Assembly (NCBI RefSeq): GCF_001038485.1
Contig: NZ_LDUE01000068.1
Coordinates: 19,486-83,485, forward strand
Reading direction: 5' to 3'
DNA: 64,000 nucleotides
Source: Ornithinibacillus californiensis
Lineage (GTDB): Bacteria; Bacillota; Bacilli; Bacillales; Amphibacillaceae
Positions 30,471-39,302 of the stretch are shown one piece after another. Each line of letters starts with the position of its first letter. Position 1 is the stretch's first letter. A model generated the notes under the pieces. That model worked only from the letters and a program-made list of their open reading frames with translations. It was not told where the DNA came from and made no database searches. The position numbers and the translations under genes are program-made.

Positions 30471-31052
30471 TTAAGGAACTTGTATTTCTTCTTTAAGTGC
30501 CTCTAATGTTTTCTCACCTATTCCAGAAACCTCCAGTAAATCTTCTACTTTTTTAAAATACCCATTTTCTTCACGATATTCTACAATAGCATTCGCTTTA
30601 GAGGGACCTATACCAGGTAACTTCTGAATCTCTTCAACAGTTGCATAATTAATCCTTATTTTACTAGTTTGTGCCTGTGTCGCACTCTGCGAACCTTCCT
30701 GGCCCATTTTAGGTACGATGATAATCATTTCATCAAAAACTTTTTGAGCAAGGTTAATCTGGTTTTGATCAGCTTCCTTTGTAAAGCCACCCGCCAACAA
30801 CACGACATCCTGAACGCGAGCGTTGTCATCCATTTCATAAACACCTGGTTGTTTCACTTCGCCTTTTATATCAACTAGTATTTTGCTTACCTTTACATCA
30901 GACATACTATTTATTTCAATGGCATTATCCGCTTCAACAGGGATTAAGGTTGCTGTCTGTTCATGATTATCTTCCCGAACTATAAGAAAGATAACGATGG
31001 CAGCAATAATTATTAATCCAATAATAATATTTTTCTTTATTATTTCCTGCAA
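30471..31052 (-). CDS. comEA: Competence DNA receptor ComEA
   Basis: ComEA is the membrane-bound DNA receptor for transformation. From the TTG at 31050-31052 the 193 residues have a membrane anchor (about 5-24), a SLBB-like domain (about 55-115, with VDIKGEVKQPGVYE), and a C-terminal helix-hairpin-helix DNA-binding pair (INYATVEEIQKLPGIG and VSGIGEKTLEALKEEI). The TTG was chosen over a GTG at 31061 because GAGGTG lies at the right distance. No comER and no ComK box were seen upstream. Confidence 0.93.
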   Translation of the reverse strand: MQEIIKKNIIIGLIIIAAIVIFLIVREDNHEQTATLIPVEADNAIEINSMSDVKVSKILVDIKGEVKQPGVYEMDDNARVQDVVLLAGGFTKEADQNQINLAQKVFDEMIIIVPKMGQEGSQSATQAQTSKIRINYATVEEIQKLPGIGPSKANAIVEYREENGYFKKVEDLLEVSGIGEKTLEALKEEIQVP

Positions 31053-31111
31053 AACGAACACACCTCATTTCCCTTTTGTTCTACATCATACCTAAAAGAA
31101 AAAATCCTGGC

Positions 31112-31151
31112 AAAAAAAGAATAGGACAAGATAAGTTAATTATCTCGTCCT
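31112..31151 (-). terminator. Terminator overlapping the end of yqeM
   Basis: The stem AGGAC-a-AGATA / TATCT-c-GTCCT (31123-31133 with 31141-31151) includes the yqeM stop, and is followed on the minus strand by ATTCTTTTTTTG. It separates yqeM from comEA. Confidence 0.75.
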
Positions 31152-31889
31152 TTTTTGTGCAATAATAAAGATTCGTTCTGCGTTACTTTCAGAAAAATTA
31201 TTTTCTAATAAAAAATCTGCATGAATATTTAATATTTCTAAACCAGCATTATTTAACAATTCTTTATATACGTGAACAGCAAAAGTTTGTTGATGATGAG
31301 TCTCGTCAAACCTAGAATAACTTTCCCCATTCTTTTGGAAGAAAGTCAGCTCATGGAACATCTCACCTTCATGGTCTCCAGGAAAGCAATTCCAAATATA
31401 AGCACTACTTTCTGTTACATCAGAAAATGTATTTCCAACTAACTCTTCCTCCACATGTTTAACCGAATGAATATCAAATACAAGTATACCATTCTCATTC
31501 AATGCTTTAGCAACATTAGTAAATACTTTCTGAAGACTTTCTATGCTAGTGATGTAGTTGATGACATCACAATAACTAATTGCAACATCAAATCCTACCA
31601 GACCTTCTAAGTCAACCAAGTCTTGATGAACCCAGTCTATCTTAAGATTCTTCACACTCGCTTTTTGCTCAGCAATCGTTAACATATCAGATGAATAGTC
31701 TATACCAGTTATCGAGTAGTTTTTAGCCAGTTTAATGGTAATCTCACCAGTACCACAGCCTAAATCAATTATTCGCGGTGTTTTTAAATCGTATTGCTTA
31801 ATAATTCGTTCCGTTAATTTAACCCATTGATCATATGGAGCATCTCCCATAAATTGATCATAAAGTCCAGCCATTAATTGATAAGCCAT
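31140..31889 (-). CDS. yqeM: SAM-dependent methyltransferase YqeM
   Basis: This is a class I methyltransferase of unknown substrate. The 249 residues show the SAM motif IIDLGCGTGEITIKL (about 38-52), the acidic loop in ITGIDYSSDML, and the family N-terminus LMAGLYDQFMGDAPYDQW. It starts four bases from the rsfS stop and is the last gene of the yqeG-to-yqeM run, closed by a terminator at 31112-31151. The conserved position next to rsfS suggests, without proving, a link to translation. Confidence 0.9.
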   Translation of the reverse strand: MAYQLMAGLYDQFMGDAPYDQWVKLTERIIKQYDLKTPRIIDLGCGTGEITIKLAKNYSITGIDYSSDMLTIAEQKASVKNLKIDWVHQDLVDLEGLVGFDVAISYCDVINYITSIESLQKVFTNVAKALNENGILVFDIHSVKHVEEELVGNTFSDVTESSAYIWNCFPGDHEGEMFHELTFFQKNGESYSRFDETHHQQTFAVHVYKELLNNAGLEILNIHADFLLENNFSESNAERIFIIAQKRTR

Positions 31890-31892
31890 TCG

Positions 31893-32249
31893 TTACTGAC
31901 CCACCTCAAGCGGAACATGGGCAGCATCCCCCCATAAACGCTCCAAATTATAATATTGTCTCTCATCCTTATGGAATACATGGCAAACTACATCACCTAA
32001 GTCTACCAACACCCATCTTGCTTGATCGAACCCTTCAAGACGTCTTACAGAAATATTTTCCTCTTCCATTTTATCTTTAATTGCTCTAGCAATCGCTTGA
32101 ACTTGACGTTCATTTGTTGCATGACAAATCAGAAAATAATCAGCTACTAAAGAAACTTGGGCTAAATCAAGTGCAATTATATCTTCAGCTCTTTTATCAT
32201 CACATGCTTCTGCTGCTAGTTCTAATATTTCCAAAGGATTATTTTTCAA
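31893..32249 (-). CDS. rsfS: Ribosomal silencing factor RsfS
   Basis: RsfS binds L14 on the 50S subunit and blocks joining with 30S in starvation. The 118 residues carry the RsfS core AACDDKRAEDIIALDLAQVS... in conserved order, ending in ERLWGDA. The TTG at 32247-32249 is preferred, because GGAGG lies eight bases before it and this gives the usual 118-residue length; a frame from 32264 places GGAGG inside the gene. It overlaps the end of yqeK by 11 bases. Confidence 0.93.
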   Translation of the reverse strand: MKNNPLEILELAAEACDDKRAEDIIALDLAQVSLVADYFLICHATNERQVQAIARAIKDKMEEENISVRRLEGFDQARWVLVDLGDVVCHVFHKDERQYYNLERLWGDAAHVPLEVGQ

Positions 32250-32823
32250 ATTTACTACCTCCATGTAAAAGTCTGGTTAAATCATTATATGCATGAAATG
32301 TATCAGGATAAATCCCATTTTGCTTTTCCATTAAATAATTTATGGTATTTCTAGATATCATCCAAGCCGTTCTTATCAGATCGTGCTTCGCCATATTACG
32401 TACTTCTTCTAATCCTGGAAAGCTTCTTCCTGGTTCAATATAATCAGCAATAAATACAATAAGTTCTAAATCACTCATATTAGCTCTTCCAGTTGTATGA
32501 TAATAAATAGCAGATTTAATCTCATCATCTGTTATTCCAAACTCTTCCTCAATCTTGATGGATGCTACCGGTCCATGCCATAATTCATGATGATATAAGA
32601 GCAAGTCATTCGGTAGGTAACTTGTTTCGATTATTTTCCTCATTTCATCTAGCGAACGATATTTGCAATAATCATGAAAAATAGAAGCTAATTCCGCTTT
32701 TTCAGAAGATACATGATGTACTTCTGCCAGTTTTACTGCTGTTTCGGCTACGCGTAACGTATGTTCAAATCGTGGCTTTGTTAAACAAGGCTCAACTGCA
32801 TTAATTGCATCATTTTTTTTCAT
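32239..32823 (-). CDS. yqeK: YqeK, HD-domain Ap4A hydrolase
   Basis: YqeK-type HD proteins split diadenosine tetraphosphate symmetrically. The 194 residues contain HTLRVAETAVKLAEVH, ASIFHDYCKYRS (metal His-Asp) and YHHELWHGPVAS. The ATG at 32821-32823 is preceded by AAGGAG inside the end of nadD and overlaps nadD by 14 bases. The nadD-yqeK pair is highly conserved. Confidence 0.92.
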   Translation of the reverse strand: MKKNDAINAVEPCLTKPRFEHTLRVAETAVKLAEVHHVSSEKAELASIFHDYCKYRSLDEMRKIIETSYLPNDLLLYHHELWHGPVASIKIEEEFGITDDEIKSAIYYHTTGRANMSDLELIVFIADYIEPGRSFPGLEEVRNMAKHDLIRTAWMISRNTINYLMEKQNGIYPDTFHAYNDLTRLLHGGSKFEK

Positions 32824-33379
32824 AGAGACCATGCTCCTTAATATAAGTATATATCGAATCCGGAACAAGGTATTTTATCGGTTCATTTTGCTGAATTCTT
32901 TTTCTAATCAGAGTTGATGAAATATCGATTAATGGGATATCCACTAATTGTATGGGATAAGAACTTTCCAATTTATACCCCGAGCGTTTCACCCCAACAA
33001 ATTGAACCATTTCAATTAACTCATCAATTTTGTACCATTTTGGTAAATACTCCACCATATCTGCTCCGATTATGAAATAAAACTCTGTTTCAGGATTAGA
33101 TATTTTTAATGATTCCATCGTGTCAATCGTAAAGGATTTCCCTGATCTTTCTATTTCTATTGTGTTTAACTTAAATCGCTCATTATTAGCCAACGCTAAT
33201 TGAAGCATATTTATTCGGCTATCTACATTTACGGTAGCAACACTTTTATGCGGCGGCTCATACGTCGGTATAAACCAAACCTGTTCTAACGCAAGTTGAC
33301 TAGCAACTTCTTGGGCTATAATTAAATGTCCGATATGGGGCGGATCAAACGTTCCACCTAAAATACCAATACGATTCAT
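32810..33379 (-). CDS. nadD: Nicotinate-nucleotide adenylyltransferase NadD
   Basis: NadD makes deamido-NAD from nicotinate mononucleotide and ATP, a central step of NAD synthesis. The 189 residues have the nucleotidyl-transferase motif GGTFDPPHIGH (about 7-17) and the C-terminal ISSTLIRKRI (about 156-165). The ATG at 33377-33379 has AGGGG upstream and was preferred over a TTG one codon earlier. It lies between yhbY and yqeK in the usual order. Confidence 0.95.
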   Translation of the reverse strand: MNRIGILGGTFDPPHIGHLIIAQEVASQLALEQVWFIPTYEPPHKSVATVNVDSRINMLQLALANNERFKLNTIEIERSGKSFTIDTMESLKISNPETEFYFIIGADMVEYLPKWYKIDELIEMVQFVGVKRSGYKLESSYPIQLVDIPLIDISSTLIRKRIQQNEPIKYLVPDSIYTYIKEHGLYEKK

Positions 33380-33402
33380 CAAATGACCCCTTTTTTTATT
33401 CC

Positions 33403-33693
33403 TTAAGGTAACTCAATCTGTTTGTTTTCTTCTGATTCCTTATATAAAACGATGTTATTACCAATGATTTGAACAATCTCTGCTCCAGTCCCAGATTGAA
33501 GTTCTTCAGCAACAGTATCTTTATCGTCTAAACAGTTTTGCAGAATACTTACTTTAATTAATTCTCTTTTTTCTAATGCTTCATTTATTTGTACAATCAT
33601 ATTTTCATTGACTCCTGTTTTTCCCACTTGAAAAATTGCATTTAAATGATGTGCTTTTGAGCGTAGAAATCGTTTTTGCTTACCTGTTAGCAT
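33403..33693 (-). CDS. yhbY: RNA-binding CRM-domain protein YhbY (YqeI)
   Basis: This 96-residue protein is a single CRM domain of the YhbY family, which binds precursor 50S particles. Visible are LTGKQKRFLRSKAHHLNAI at the start, the loop VGKTGVNENMI (GxxG-like, about 23-33), and an alternating beta/alpha pattern. It lies four bases after aroE and close to nadD in the yqeG-yqeM cluster. Confidence 0.93.
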   Translation of the reverse strand: MLTGKQKRFLRSKAHHLNAIFQVGKTGVNENMIVQINEALEKRELIKVSILQNCLDDKDTVAEELQSGTGAEIVQIIGNNIVLYKESEENKQIELP

Positions 33694-33697
33694 GGTA

Positions 33698-34537
33698 TCA
33701 CCCTTCTAGTAATTGTTTTAATTGAATGTCCATATTTGTTATAATTGGCAACCTTCCAAACCAAATCTCAAATGCGTATTGTGCTTGATATAGCAACATA
33801 GAATGACCATGGTGAACACTAGCGCCCCGTGATTTAGCTTCTTTTAATAATTTCGTCCATATTGGTTGATATATAATATCACTCACTATCGCATTTTCTT
33901 GAAGTTTTTCTAGTCGTATGGGAACTTCATCTTCATTTGGCTTCATTCCAACATTCGTCGTTTGAATGATCAAGTCATATTTATCTAAGTTCTTTTCCGC
34001 TTCGCTGAGTGTCAGAACACTCGTTTTCGATACCGGTGTTTTTAAATCTGCAATTGATTGAGCCTTTTCTATTGTCCGGTTTGCGATATCGATAAACTGA
34101 AACCCCGACTGGTTTAAAGCATAGTATATCGCTCTAGCTGCCCCCCCGGCTCCTAGTAGAAGAACATTTTTTTGTCTATCCTCAACAAATGCTGGATAAT
34201 GATTCGTCAATGAGCGGAGGTAGCCAATTCCATCTGTATTATATCCGATTAGCTTGCCATTGCGATTTAATACAGTATTGACTGCACCAACTTCTTTAGC
34301 ATGCGGATCTAGTTCATCTAGAAACGGAATTATCTTTTGTTTATAGGGTAGAGTTACATTAAACCCTTTATAACTATTCTTTCTAATAGTTTGTACCATT
34401 TGTTCTAATTCATTTTCTAGTACTTCTAATATAGAATAAGTACCTATTGTCTCTGTATTTTCTAAAAACCTTTGATGAATCCATGGAGATAGAGAATGTT
34501 TAATCGGATATCCAACTAAACCTAATTTTCCTTCCAA
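33698..34537 (-). CDS. aroE: Shikimate dehydrogenase AroE
   Basis: AroE reduces 3-dehydroshikimate with NADPH in aromatic amino acid synthesis. The 279 residues show GYPIKHSLSPWIHQRF (substrate domain, near 9-24), KGFNVTLPYKQ (Lys near 67), the nucleotide loop LLGAGGAARAI, and IANRTIEKA. Length is normal. It lies between yqeH and yhbY, as in B. subtilis. Confidence 0.96.
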   Translation of the reverse strand: MEGKLGLVGYPIKHSLSPWIHQRFLENTETIGTYSILEVLENELEQMVQTIRKNSYKGFNVTLPYKQKIIPFLDELDPHAKEVGAVNTVLNRNGKLIGYNTDGIGYLRSLTNHYPAFVEDRQKNVLLLGAGGAARAIYYALNQSGFQFIDIANRTIEKAQSIADLKTPVSKTSVLTLSEAEKNLDKYDLIIQTTNVGMKPNEDEVPIRLEKLQENAIVSDIIYQPIWTKLLKEAKSRGASVHHGHSMLLYQAQYAFEIWFGRLPIITNMDIQLKQLLEG

Positions 34538-34547
34538 TCTATCCCTC

Positions 34548-35648
34548 CTAAATCAAGGACTTTCTAATAGATACTGCAACCTCTTTCGGACTATGTGCTA
34601 CAACTGTACAAGTACCGGTAACTGTAACCCACCCTAATCCAGGAAATACAATATCTGTCTTTTCACCATTTATTCGATAGGAACTCGTAGTAAACGGCGG
34701 TAAAAGCTTAATCGATTCATCATCTGGTGGTGATAATAACTCTCCTAAATGGCTCTCGTATAATTCATCAGCCTTATCTAGTTTAGTCCGGTGAATAGGA
34801 AGCTGATTTGAAAAATAACATACAAACGACTGCCTATCTCCTTTAATAAAGTCTAACCGTGCTAAGCCACCGAAAAACAATGTTTGTTGGGCATTTAACT
34901 GATACACTCTTGGTTTAATTTCTTTCGTTGGTGTAATGACTTTTAAATCTTTATCTGATACGTAATGAGCAATTTGCTCATGATTAACAATTCCAGGAGT
35001 ATCAATTAGCGCTGATTGATCATCCAATGGAATCTCAATAAACCCTAATGTTGTACCAGGGAAATAAGAAGTAGTGATAACATCACTCTCACCAACAGAT
35101 TGCTTGATTAGGCGGTTTATAAATGTAGACTTTCCTACATTAGTAGTACCTACAATATACACATCTTGCTGTTCACGATATACTTCAATTTGATTTGTTA
35201 ACTCCTCAATTCCATTACCTTTTACAGAGGAGATTAGGAAGACATCTTGTACTTTCAGTCCATACTCTTTTGCAGAAGAACGTAACCACTGAATTAGTTT
35301 ATTTTGATTCGTGGATTTTGGCAATAAATCCATTTTATTTCCAACTAATATGATAGGGTTATTACCAACAATTCTAGGTAAACTTTTAATTAACGTACCA
35401 TTTACATCAAAAATATCAATAATATGTACAACAAGGCCCTTCTGATCCCGAATCGAACTCACCATTTTGAGAAAATCATCATCATGAATGGACACATCCT
35501 GAATTTCATTATAGTGCTTCAATCGGAAGCATCTTTTACACAGAATACTTTCTTTTTCTAATGATGATTTAGGTGTATATCCAAGTCCTTCTGGATTTTC
35601 AGTTTGAATTTCCACACCACAGCCTATACAATGGATAGATTCCAACAT
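34548..35648 (-). CDS. yqeH: Circularly permuted GTPase YqeH
   Basis: YqeH takes part in 30S biogenesis. In this family the GTPase motifs come in the order G4-G5-G1-G2-G3, and that is what is seen: a zinc motif (CIGCG ... CKRCF), then GNKMDLLP, SSVKGNGI, GTTNVGKSTFINRL, SYFPGTT and DTPG, followed by a long C-terminal RNA-binding region. The ATG at 35646-35648 shares one base with the yqeG stop (TAATG) and has GGGAGG upstream, so the genes are coupled. Confidence 0.95.
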   Translation of the reverse strand: MLESIHCIGCGVEIQTENPEGLGYTPKSSLEKESILCKRCFRLKHYNEIQDVSIHDDDFLKMVSSIRDQKGLVVHIIDIFDVNGTLIKSLPRIVGNNPIILVGNKMDLLPKSTNQNKLIQWLRSSAKEYGLKVQDVFLISSVKGNGIEELTNQIEVYREQQDVYIVGTTNVGKSTFINRLIKQSVGESDVITTSYFPGTTLGFIEIPLDDQSALIDTPGIVNHEQIAHYVSDKDLKVITPTKEIKPRVYQLNAQQTLFFGGLARLDFIKGDRQSFVCYFSNQLPIHRTKLDKADELYESHLGELLSPPDDESIKLLPPFTTSSYRINGEKTDIVFPGLGWVTVTGTCTVVAHSPKEVAVSIRKSLI

Positions 35649-36163
35649 TATTCCTCCCAACTAATCAAGCCTTTTCTACGAAAGTAATTCATTATTTTCC
35701 GCTCTATTCTACGGTTAAATTGTGTTATTTTTTCATCTGTCTGCACAATAGGGACAACTAGTATGGTATATAACCCTGCAGAGTTTCCACCTAAAACATC
35801 TGTTAATAGCTGGTCACCAATAACAACAATCTCTTCTTTATTAAGTTCCATTTGTTTTGCAGCTGTTAAAAATGCTCGTCTTAATGGTTTTCTAGCACTA
35901 AACACAAACGGAGTACCCAGTGGCTCTGAGAACATTTTAACTCTTTCTTCCTTATTATTAGACATGATCGTCACTTTAATGCCATTATCCTTCATCTGTT
36001 TAAACCACTCAATTACCTCTGGACTAGCACTTTTTACATCCCATGCAACTAATGTATTATCTAAATCCGTAATAATCCCCTTAATGCCTCTTTCTTTTAA
36101 ATCTTGAGGTTTAATATCAAAGATTCTCTTGACATGTTCATTTGGTAAAAATCGTTTTAACAA
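35648..36163 (-). CDS. yqeG: HAD-superfamily phosphatase YqeG
   Basis: YqeG belongs to the HAD class IIIA phosphatases. The 171 residues show the catalytic GIITDLDNTLVAWD (Asp nucleophile and acid/base), TIMSNN (Ser/Thr motif) and VIGDQLLTDVLGG (acidic motif). The physiological substrate in Bacilli is not settled. The TTG at 36161-36163 is preferred, giving MLKRFLPNEHV; AGAGGTG lies six bases before it, while a GTG at 36172 overlaps that ribosome site. It is the first gene of the cluster running to yqeM. Confidence 0.92.
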   Translation of the reverse strand: MLKRFLPNEHVKRIFDIKPQDLKERGIKGIITDLDNTLVAWDVKSASPEVIEWFKQMKDNGIKVTIMSNNKEERVKMFSEPLGTPFVFSARKPLRRAFLTAAKQMELNKEEIVVIGDQLLTDVLGGNSAGLYTILVVPIVQTDEKITQFNRRIERKIMNYFRRKGLISWEE

Positions 36164-36198
36164 CAGACACACCTCTTCATTTTACTTATCTAACGTCT

Positions 36199-36228
36199 AC
36201 TATAGTAACGTATACTATGTTTATACAA
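36199..36228 (-). promoter_or_regulatory. Candidate SigA promoter of the yqeG cluster
   Basis: TTGTAT (36223-36228), an 18-base spacer and TATAGT (36199-36204) lie on the minus strand, about 35 bases before yqeG. Confidence 0.5.
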
Positions 36229-36370
36229 AAGTATTTTCGGTTAATATATATAGTAGAAATACGAACCTATGCATACTAAAATACCATATATATGTTGGAG
36301 AAGGTAGAAATATGTAATTTCCAGGTTGAAAATGCAAAAATCGTTCGACAAATTCCCTCATTTCTCGCGT

Positions 36371-36469
36371 TGTGGATAAGTATATTCACATTATCAACAG
36401 TATAATAACTAGGTTCATCATAAAAATATCACATTTATGCACAAGTTATCTACAGGTCGCTGTAGATAA
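36371..36469 (+). promoter_or_regulatory. Cluster of five DnaA boxes upstream of sda
   Basis: Nine-base boxes lie at 36371-36379 (reverse of TTATCCACA, perfect), 36391-36399 (TTATCAACA), 36435-36443 (TTATGCACA), 36446-36454 (TTATCTACA) and 36461-36469 (reverse of TTATCTACA). The B. subtilis sda promoter is known to be DnaA-controlled, so the cluster probably activates sda at replication initiation. No gene lies in 36173-36567. Confidence 0.85.
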
Positions 36470-36567
36470 CTGACATCTTGTCCTTACTTATATTTCGTGA
36501 TACGTTATAACTATCATAAATCTAGTAAATAATAATTAAGAAAGAATAGATCAGGAGGGCTGCGATT

Positions 36568-36708
36568 ATGGAACATTTGTCTGATGAATTATTAATTGAA
36601 TCGTACTATAAAGCAAATGAATTAAGATTAAGCCCTGATTTTGTTTCACTTATTGAAGATGAAATATATCGTAGAGGTTTAAGCCAGAAAATAAGATACA
36701 CCAGTTAA
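36568..36708 (+). CDS. sda: Sporulation checkpoint inhibitor Sda
   Basis: Sda is a 46-residue helical-hairpin protein that binds the sporulation histidine kinase KinA and stops phosphorelay signalling when replication is active or blocked. The sequence [20 protein letters not shown] followed by [18 protein letters not shown] is clearly Sda. GGAGGG lies before the ATG at 36568, and a strong terminator follows at 36752. The DnaA boxes upstream fit its known control. It is transcribed away from yqeG. Confidence 0.95.
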   Translation: MEHLSDELLIESYYKANELRLSPDFVSLIEDEIYRRGLSQKIRYTS

Positions 36709-36751
36709 TTCGACAAAATCGACAAATAATAGTTTAGTTCATATGTAATTT

Positions 36752-36792
36752 ACCCTTATCACGCCTTCGTTGATAAGGGTTTTTATTTTTTC
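36752..36792 (+). terminator. Terminator after sda
   Basis: ACCCTTATCA (36752-36761) pairs perfectly with TGATAAGGGT (36771-36780) and is followed by TTTTTATTTTTT. Confidence 0.92.
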
Positions 36793-36842
36793 TCCTAATT
36801 GTTATATGATAAGCTATTTTTTATATGTAACGTTATATCACT

Positions 36843-36871
36843 TTGTTACTTTACCATTTATATATTAAAAT
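36843..36871 (+). promoter_or_regulatory. Candidate promoter of the mrp operon
   Basis: TTGTTA (36843-36848), a 17-base spacer and TAAAAT (36866-36871) lie about 90 bases before mrpA. Confidence 0.5.
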
Positions 36872-36958
36872 AGATATACATGTAATAAACATAAACAATA
36901 GCCTAAATAAATATTATTATGCTATTTTTAACTAAATTTGATGGAGGTCGTAGCATAG

Positions 36959-39301
36959 ATGATTTTTGCAGTATTAATTCCACTTGTACTCGCTTTATTT
37001 ATCCCCCTTATAAGCAAGGCTAAACATAAAGTGCATACAGGTATATTCGTTTTATTTATCCCCTTAGGAATCTTCCTTTATTTTATTCGTTATATCGGGA
37101 ATGACTTTTCTCCTGTACGTCATACATATAACTGGATTCCTTCCCTAAATATTAACTTTGATTTTTATTTAGATGGTCTTAGCTTATTATTTGTACTATT
37201 AATAAGTGGAATTGGTACTCTTGTAGTGTTTTATTCCATTTATTACTTACATAAGACAGAAAAGTTAGGGCATTTTTATGTTTATTTACTCATGTTCATG
37301 TCTGCAATGCTAGGAGTAGTATTGTCTGATAATGTCTTTGTTCTTTATTCCTTTTGGGAATTAACATCGATTTCCTCATTCTTATTAATTGGTTATTGGC
37401 ACCATAGGGAACGTTCTCGTTATGGAGCGCAAAAGTCAATGCTTATTACTGTATTTGGCGGGTTGAGTATGCTAGGTGGTCTAGTATTACTAACAGTAAT
37501 AACAGGGACAACAAGTATTCGTTCGATGATTGATCAAGTAGACATTATCCTGAATAGCAATTACTTACCTTTAATATTAGTTCTAATCTTATTAGGTGCG
37601 TTTACTAAATCAGCACAATTTCCATTTCACATTTGGCTACCTGACGCGATGGAAGCACCAACACCTGTTAGTGCATACTTACATTCCGCTACAATGGTTA
37701 AAGCAGGGATCTATCTAGTCGCACGATTCTTACCTATCTTTGTAGCCTATGAGTGGTTCTTTATTAGTGTTAGTTTGATAGGTATAGTAACCTTAATTTG
37801 GGGTTCCTATATGGCAGTCAGACAAACCGATTTAAAAGGAATTCTTGCTTTTTCAACGATCAGTCAACTTGGTATGATCATGGCCATGCTAGGGTTTGGG
37901 ACAGAGGCTGCTATTTTTGCTGCTGTATTCCATATTCTGAATCACGCCACCTTTAAAGGTAGTCTCTTTATGGTTGCTGGAATTATTGATCATGAAACCG
38001 GTACTAGAGACATTCGTAAACTTGGTGGTTTATTTACGATTATGCCTATATCTGGAACGCTTGCTCTCTTTGGAACATTCTCAATGGCAGGAGTTCCGCT
38101 ACCGTTCTTAAATGGGTTTTATAGTAAGGAATTATTCTTCGGAGCAACCACAGAGTTAAGTGTAACGACGAATGGTCTAGCTAGCTTCTTGTCAACAGCT
38201 GTTCCATATTTAGCTGTTTTTGGTAGTATTTTTACCTTTGTTTATTCCATGTACCTATTCTTTGGTGCATTTACAGGTCCAAAGAAATTCGACTTATTGA
38301 AGAAAAAACCTCATGAAGCACCAATTGGAATGTTAATCTCACCTATCGTGCTTGTATTAGGAGTCATTATTATTGGCCTGTTCCCTAATTTAACGAATGG
38401 AACATTAATAGCTCACGCTGCACAAGGAATCCTAAACAGCGAGATTAAACCATATCACATTCACTATTGGCATGGATTTGATTCACTGGCATTTCAGATG
38501 TCCCTAGTCGTAGTAGGAATAGGTATCGTCTTATTTTTAACAAGAAAAAAATGGAGCAATATCTATCATGTTCTTCCTGGTAAACGAAGCTTTAATAAGG
38601 TATACGACAAACTAATCCAGAAGATAGATGACTTTTCTGCAGGAATTACTAACTCTTATATGACTGGTTCTTTAAAATTATATATGTCTATTATTTTACT
38701 AACTATCATTGCTGTGACGTTTATCATTATGTTTACTACAGGTGGTTTAACTAATATTAGCTTTGATAACTTAGCTGAAGTAGAAATAATCGACTTAGCG
38801 GTAGTATTCATTATGGTGTTAGCAGCTTTAGCAACCATCTTTGTTAATAATAAGCTGGCATTAATTATTATTACAGGTATTGTTGGCTTTGGAATATCTA
38901 TTCTTTTTGTCATCTTCCGTGCACCTGATTTAGCTTTAACACAACTAGTTGTTGAAACTATCTCTATGGCTCTATTCTTACTTGCCTATTATCACTTACC
39001 TGAGCTTAGAAAGAGAAATGAAACTATTACGACATCAGCAACAAATACTATTCTTGCTATAGGTATGGGTGTATTGATTACTCTGACTGGGATTGCAGCC
39101 CATAGTTCAAATTGGTTTAACACAATCTCTGAATACTTCGTAGAAACCTCCTATAAATTAGGTGGAGGACATAATATTGTTAACGTTATTCTTGTAGATA
39201 TGCGTGGACTTGATACGTTATTTGAAATCGCAGTTCTAGGTATTGCTGCATTAGCCATCTATGGCCTCATTAAAGTTAGAAAGAATAAGGAGGCTGAATA
39301 A
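36959..39301 (+). CDS. mrpA: Na+/H+ antiporter subunit MrpA
   Basis: MrpA is the largest subunit of the Mrp antiporter, which exchanges cytoplasmic Na+ for H+ and supports growth at high pH and salt. The 780 residues are almost all membrane helices, with the complex I NuoL-like antiporter core (LYSFWELTSISSFLLIGYW, AHIWLPDAM-like FHIWLPDAMEAPTPVSAYLH) and a C-terminal MrpA-specific part. It ends with NVILVDMRGLDTLFEI, the normal C-terminus, so it is not an MrpAB fusion. GGAGGT lies before the start. mrpC follows directly. Confidence 0.96.
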   Translation: MIFAVLIPLVLALFIPLISKAKHKVHTGIFVLFIPLGIFLYFIRYIGNDFSPVRHTYNWIPSLNINFDFYLDGLSLLFVLLISGIGTLVVFYSIYYLHKTEKLGHFYVYLLMFMSAMLGVVLSDNVFVLYSFWELTSISSFLLIGYWHHRERSRYGAQKSMLITVFGGLSMLGGLVLLTVITGTTSIRSMIDQVDIILNSNYLPLILVLILLGAFTKSAQFPFHIWLPDAMEAPTPVSAYLHSATMVKAGIYLVARFLPIFVAYEWFFISVSLIGIVTLIWGSYMAVRQTDLKGILAFSTISQLGMIMAMLGFGTEAAIFAAVFHILNHATFKGSLFMVAGIIDHETGTRDIRKLGGLFTIMPISGTLALFGTFSMAGVPLPFLNGFYSKELFFGATTELSVTTNGLASFLSTAVPYLAVFGSIFTFVYSMYLFFGAFTGPKKFDLLKKKPHEAPIGMLISPIVLVLGVIIIGLFPNLTNGTLIAHAAQGILNSEIKPYHIHYWHGFDSLAFQMSLVVVGIGIVLFLTRKKWSNIYHVLPGKRSFNKVYDKLIQKIDDFSAGITNSYMTGSLKLYMSIILLTIIAVTFIIMFTTGGLTNISFDNLAEVEIIDLAVVFIMVLAALATIFVNNKLALIIITGIVGFGISILFVIFRAPDLALTQLVVETISMALFLLAYYHLPELRKRNETITTSATNTILAIGMGVLITLTGIAAHSSNWFNTISEYFVETSYKLGGGHNIVNVILVDMRGLDTLFEIAVLGIAALAIYGLIKVRKNKEAE

Positions 39302-39302
39302 T

